Program-made: the position numbers and the translations under genes
Assembly: GCA_002340515.1 (NCBI GenBank)
Contig: DDMF01000014.1
Location: 28,284-36,946 of the forward strand
DNA: 8,663 nt
Direction: 5' to 3'
Origin: Rhodobacteraceae bacterium UBA2553
GTDB lineage: Bacteria; Pseudomonadota; Alphaproteobacteria; Rhodobacterales; Rhodobacteraceae
Notes under the pieces: model-generated
The model's database searches: none
What the model saw: the letters and a program-made list of their open reading frames with translations, nothing else
What the model was told of the DNA's origin: nothing
Part shown: positions 6,581 to 8,663 of the stretch, in pieces
Layout of the letters: the number at the start of each line of letters is the position of its first letter
Numbering within the stretch: position 1 is the stretch's first letter

Positions 6581-6620
6581 TCTCGTCTCTCCCTTAAGAA
6601 TACTGTGATTTTATAGTTGG

Positions 6621-7439
6621 TTAGTTAGGCTGCGAATGCGACAGGAACTGCTTTAACCGCTCGCTTTTGGGGTTGCCGAACAGCTCATCCGGCGCGCCTT
6701 CTTCTTCGATCAGGCCCTGATGCAAGAACACGACGTGGTCTGATACATCCGCCGCCATACGCATATCATGGGTCACAATCATCATGGTCCGCCCCTCAGA
6801 GGCGAGATCTTTGATGACCTTCACCACCTCTTGTTCAAGCTCTGGATCGAGCGCGGACGTGGGTTCATCAAACAACAGCGCGCGCGGTTCCATGCACAAC
6901 GCCCGCGCAATTGCGGCACGTTGCTGTTGACCACCCGAAAGCTGTGAGGGCCACATATCGCATTTGTCGCCAATGCCCACTTTGTCCAGATAGAACCGGG
7001 CCTTTTCTTCGACTTCCGCTTTGTCGCGGCCCAGCACAGTGACTGGCGCTTCCATCACATTTTGTAAAATGGACAGATGCGACCACAGATTAAACTGTTG
7101 AAACACCATCGAAAGATTTGTGCGGATACGGGTGACTTGATGGCGGTCCGATGGGTGACGATCCAGTCCGTGTCCGCGCCAGGTGATCGGTTCCCCTTCG
7201 AAAAAGATGTCGCCTTGTTGGCTGTCCTCCAAAAGATTGGCGCAGCGCAGCAGGGTGGATTTGCCAGAGCCCGAAGATCCGATCAATGAAATTACATGTC
7301 CGCGTGGCGCGACCATGTCGACCCCTTTCAGGACCTCAAGCGCCCCGTAGCTTTTATGCAGGTCGCGGATCTCGATCACAGGAGTGTCGACCGCAGCGTT
7401 GGCGGAAGTGTCGGCAGCAAGTGTCGTGTCTGGGGTCAC
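6621..7439 (-). CDS. Polar amino-acid ABC transporter ATP-binding protein (HisP/GlnQ-like)
   Basis: The 272-residue ATPase of the importer carries all expected motifs: Walker A GSSGSGKST (54-62), Q-loop QQFNL (114-118), signature LSGGQQQR (167-174), Walker B ALLFDEPTSALD (187-198) and switch His224 in VTHD. The insert around 87-104 (WRGHGLDRHPSDRHQVTRIR) is like that of HisP. It works at the inner face of the membrane, powering uptake through the two permeases. The likely start is GTG at 7439, giving a flexible 20-residue leader before VIEIRDLHKSYG; no Shine-Dalgarno sequence precedes it, and GTG at codon 21 is an alternative. It is the first gene of the transporter set. A 9-codon frame (ATG at 7465) ends in the GTGA overlap with this start. 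Confidence 0.92.
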   Translation of the reverse strand: MTPDTTLAADTSANAAVDTPVIEIRDLHKSYGALEVLKGVDMVAPRGHVISLIGSSGSGKSTLLRCANLLEDSQQGDIFFEGEPITWRGHGLDRHPSDRHQVTRIRTNLSMVFQQFNLWSHLSILQNVMEAPVTVLGRDKAEVEEKARFYLDKVGIGDKCDMWPSQLSGGQQQRAAIARALCMEPRALLFDEPTSALDPELEQEVVKVIKDLASEGRTMMIVTHDMRMAADVSDHVVFLHQGLIEEEGAPDELFGNPKSERLKQFLSHSQPN

Positions 7440-7453
7440 AGAATGGGTCCGGG

Positions 7454-7459
7454 ATTATG
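7454..7459 (-). promoter_or_regulatory. Possible -10 element (CATAAT) for the transporter operon
   Basis: On the minus strand CATAAT, one base from the TATAAT consensus, ends 14 bases before the GTG start of the ATPase gene. No convincing -35 lies 16-18 bases upstream, so the call is weak. If used, the 5' leader would be only about seven bases, which fits the lack of a Shine-Dalgarno sequence. Confidence 0.25.
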
Positions 7460-7491
7460 TGTCATTGGCAAAGGAGTAGGGCGTAATTTTT

Positions 7492-7503
7492 TTGCAATTG
7501 CAA
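7492..7503. promoter_or_regulatory. Perfect 12-bp palindrome TTGCAATTGCAA upstream of the transporter operon
   Basis: The site is fully self-complementary and is also a tandem TTGCAA repeat, 52 bases upstream of the ATPase start and next to an A-rich run on the minus strand. It is a plausible operator or contains a -35-like TTGCAA. The cognate regulator is unknown. Confidence 0.45.
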
Positions 7504-7563
7504 CGGCGAAAAGACGGGGTCCTAAGGTAAGCTTGGGCAGAGTGGCGAAAAATCCGACGATTT

Positions 7564-7590
7564 GTCAGGGGGATGTGCCGGCGCCCTGAC
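7564..7590 (-). terminator. Hairpin downstream of the TerB-family gene, possible terminator
   Basis: GTCAGGG (7564-7570) and CCCTGAC (7584-7590) form a perfect 7-bp stem with a 13-base loop, 35 bases beyond the TerB-gene stop. A run of five T residues appears on the minus strand only some ten bases after the stem (in GGATTTTTCG), so it is an imperfect intrinsic terminator. It would separate the TerB-type gene from the transporter operon. Confidence 0.4.
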
Positions 7591-7625
7591 CCAGACGCGT
7601 CAAACGTGCCATTTGGGAAAGCTGC

Positions 7626-8063
7626 TCAACCGGCGTTGCCGCGCAAACGCGCCAAGTTCGAATCGCGATCATTCACGCCCAGAAGGTTGGCCACCAACCG
7701 CATCAGCGCGTCTTCTTCTTCCGCTCGTGTGCCATCTGCCAGCACCACAGACCAGGCCGCTTCGATCACCGTAATGCGGTCCTCATGGGGGACTGCGTCT
7801 TTTATGGCGCGGGTAAAGCGCACCGTGTCAGGGGCTTGGGTCTCAAACACTTCTGCCTCTTGGCGCAGGGCTTTTGTGGCCGCCTCGTCCAGCCCGTATC
7901 GCTGGGCAAGGGCAGTATCAATCGCGGCAATCTCAACGGCTGCATACTCTCCATCAGACCGCGCCAGCCGCACCAACAGGGCCGACAGGGCAAGGCGTGC
8001 ATCCTCTGCGTTTAACGGGGTAGGGGTGGGGGCAAAAAGGCGGTCGAAAAGAGAGCTGAGCAT
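7626..8063 (-). CDS. TerB-family (COG4103-like) protein of unknown function
   Basis: The 145-residue, all-helical, acidic cytoplasmic protein resembles the TerB/tellurite-resistance B fold. After a short N-terminal helix and a Pro-rich linker (APTPTP, 11-16), a helical domain carries two similar acidic segments, ARSDGEYAAVE (34-44) and LADGTRAEEED (109-119), which in TerB relatives lie where metal can bind. The segment APDTVRFTRAIKDAV (78-91) is typical of the stand-alone alphaproteobacterial versions as I remember them. No other tellurite genes (TerC, TerD, TerZ) are nearby, so tellurite resistance should not be assumed. The frame extends 24 codons upstream, but the sequence there is not protein-like (it includes a terminator-like hairpin). 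The ATG at 8063 fits the family and has no Shine-Dalgarno sequence; TTATAT lies seven bases before it, hinting at a leaderless mRNA. Confidence 0.82.
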   Translation of the reverse strand: MLSSLFDRLFAPTPTPLNAEDARLALSALLVRLARSDGEYAAVEIAAIDTALAQRYGLDEAATKALRQEAEVFETQAPDTVRFTRAIKDAVPHEDRITVIEAAWSVVLADGTRAEEEDALMRLVANLLGVNDRDSNLARLRGNAG

Positions 8064-8066
8064 GGG

Positions 8067-8084
8067 GCAGATATAAGGCCTTAT
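8067..8084 (-). promoter_or_regulatory. Palindrome ATAAGGCCTTAT with -10-like TTATAT before the TerB-family gene
   Basis: ATAAGGCCTTAT (8073-8084) is a perfect 12-bp palindrome. On the minus strand its end runs into TTATAT, which stops seven bases before the ATG, the spacing expected for a -10 element when transcription starts at the ATG itself. The -35 region is poor (TTTTCC). This could be a promoter-operator overlap. Confidence 0.4.
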
Positions 8085-8100
8085 GAGAGGAAAGGAAAAG

Positions 8101-8123
8101 GGCGGCACGCAATTTGCGCCGCC
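8101..8123 (-). terminator. Hairpin downstream of the DUF1330 gene, probable terminator
   Basis: GGCGG+CGC (8101-8105, 8108-8110) pairs with GCG+CCGCC (8116-8118, 8119-8123), eight GC pairs with a two-base bulge and a five-base AT loop. On the minus strand it is followed by the T-rich CTTTTCCTTTCC. It starts 68 bases after the DUF1330 stop and precedes the TerB-family promoter region, so the two genes are probably transcribed separately. Confidence 0.5.
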
Positions 8124-8191
8124 ACATCCCGTCATTTTATCGTGATGGTCGCATGATTATTGGACGAAAGTCATGAGGGATTTGTCTGGGA

Positions 8192-8497
8192 TTAGCCAAG
8201 ATAACCTTCAATAATGATCAATTCGCCGGTGCTGACCGGGTCACGAAACGCTTTGGCCGCTTGATAGACGCCACTGTGATAGCAAGCTTTGGCATCGGCA
8301 AAGCTGGGGAATTCGATCACCACATTGCGCGAACGCGCTTCCCCTTCGACGCATTCATACTCCCCGCCGCGCACCAGAAATCTGGCGTTATACTGCGCAA
8401 AAGCCGGGCCATTGGCGGCGATGTATTTCTTGTATTCGTCAAGGTCGCTGACCTCGATCCGTCCAATCCAATACCCTTTGGCGGTTTCATCTGCCAT
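8192..8497 (-). CDS. DUF1330 family protein (COG5470)
   Basis: The 101-residue soluble protein has the DUF1330 pattern: a first strand with KGYWIGRIEV, then DLDEYKKYIAANGPAFAQYNARFLVRGGEYECVEGE, then RNVVIEFPSFADAKACYHSGVYQAAKAFRD and the C-terminal strand TGELIIIEGYL. The family folds as a dimeric alpha-beta (ferredoxin-like) barrel related to EthD and monooxygenase-like small proteins; no reaction is established for it. Length is normal for the family. A clear AAGGAG lies eight bases upstream of the ATG at 8497, so the start is firm. It stands apart from the TerB-family gene, with a hairpin between them, and no neighbour suggests a role. The family call is strong; the function is unknown. 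Confidence 0.88.
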   Translation of the reverse strand: MADETAKGYWIGRIEVSDLDEYKKYIAANGPAFAQYNARFLVRGGEYECVEGEARSRNVVIEFPSFADAKACYHSGVYQAAKAFRDPVSTGELIIIEGYLG

Positions 8498-8536
8498 GTG
8501 GTGCTCTCCTTCATGGAACCATGTTTCGCTGGAGGT

Positions 8537-8565
8537 GTTGTCAAACGGCGGCAGGCTTACGTCAA
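8537..8565 (-). promoter_or_regulatory. Possible sigma-70-type promoter for the DUF1330 gene
   Basis: On the minus strand TTGACG (plus 8560-8565) and GACAAC (plus 8537-8542) are 17 bases apart and about 40 bases before the start codon. The -35 is good and the -10 matches half the consensus. An overlapping TTGACA (plus 8539-8544) could be an alternative -35. The rest of the region to the window end holds only a weak dyad, CTTGA-N6-TCAAG (8615-8630), and no gene. Confidence 0.35.
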
Positions 8566-8663
8566 TCGTAAATCACAAATTGCGGGGCTTGGCGCGGGAA
8601 TGAGGGGATGACGTCTTGAGTGACTTCAAGCGTTTCGAATTAAACCTGAGACAGGGATCATTC

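Noticed and set aside
7626..8063. Tellurite-resistance operon
   Set aside because: Only the TerB-like fold is present; no TerA, TerC, TerD, TerE or TerZ relative is in the window.
8064..8135. Longer start (8135) for the TerB-family protein
   Set aside because: The added 24 residues are Cys/Pro-rich and unlike the family, overlap a terminator-like hairpin, and cover the probable promoter.

Overview
The window looks like ordinary chromosomal DNA from an alphaproteobacterium of the Rhodobacterales (Roseobacter type). I base this on the character of the proteins (a TerB/COG4103-type protein, a HisJ/Q/M/P-type transporter and a PuuA-like synthetase with a GuaA-type amidotransferase) and on moderately GC-rich coding DNA with AT-rich intergenic gaps. 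No search was run, so the assignment is an impression. No tRNA, rRNA, CRISPR array, transposase or insertion-sequence end is visible.

Layout. The left edge (1-345, plus strand) is the 3' end of a LysR-type regulator. Every other gene lies on the minus strand, so they are described here in transcription order, right to left. A DUF1330 protein (8497-8192) and a TerB-family protein (8063-7626) come first. Next is a complete polar amino-acid ABC importer: ATPase (7439-6621), periplasmic binding protein (6580-5870) and two permeases (5749-4865 and 4868-4062, sharing ATGA). A 241-base gap follows, with a perfect 16-bp palindrome and a plus-strand terminator-like hairpin. Then come a class I glutamine amidotransferase (3820-3140) and a PuuA-like gamma-glutamyl ligase (3140-1761), overlapping by one base. 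A clear intrinsic terminator ends that unit. The last gene is a separate DegT/DnrJ-type PLP aminotransferase (1600-374), which converges on the LysR gene.

How the genes may work together. The transporter would bring in a cationic or polar amino acid or amine. The synthetase would join its amino group to the gamma-carboxyl of glutamate. The amidotransferase-fold protein would hydrolyse a gamma-glutamyl amide later in the route, as PuuA and PuuD do for putrescine in E. coli. The PuuB-type oxidase and PuuC-type aldehyde dehydrogenase are absent from the window, so this is a partial or variant pathway. The shared role of transporter, hydrolase and ligase is inferred from adjacency and family knowledge, not shown.

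Regulatory structure is the least ordinary part. Short perfect palindromes lie in front of the transporter ATPase, the amidotransferase and the TerB gene, and a spaced inverted repeat precedes the aminotransferase. A strong hairpin separates the binding-protein gene from the permeases. The TerB-family and ATPase genes lack a Shine-Dalgarno sequence. No gap exceeds 300 bases.
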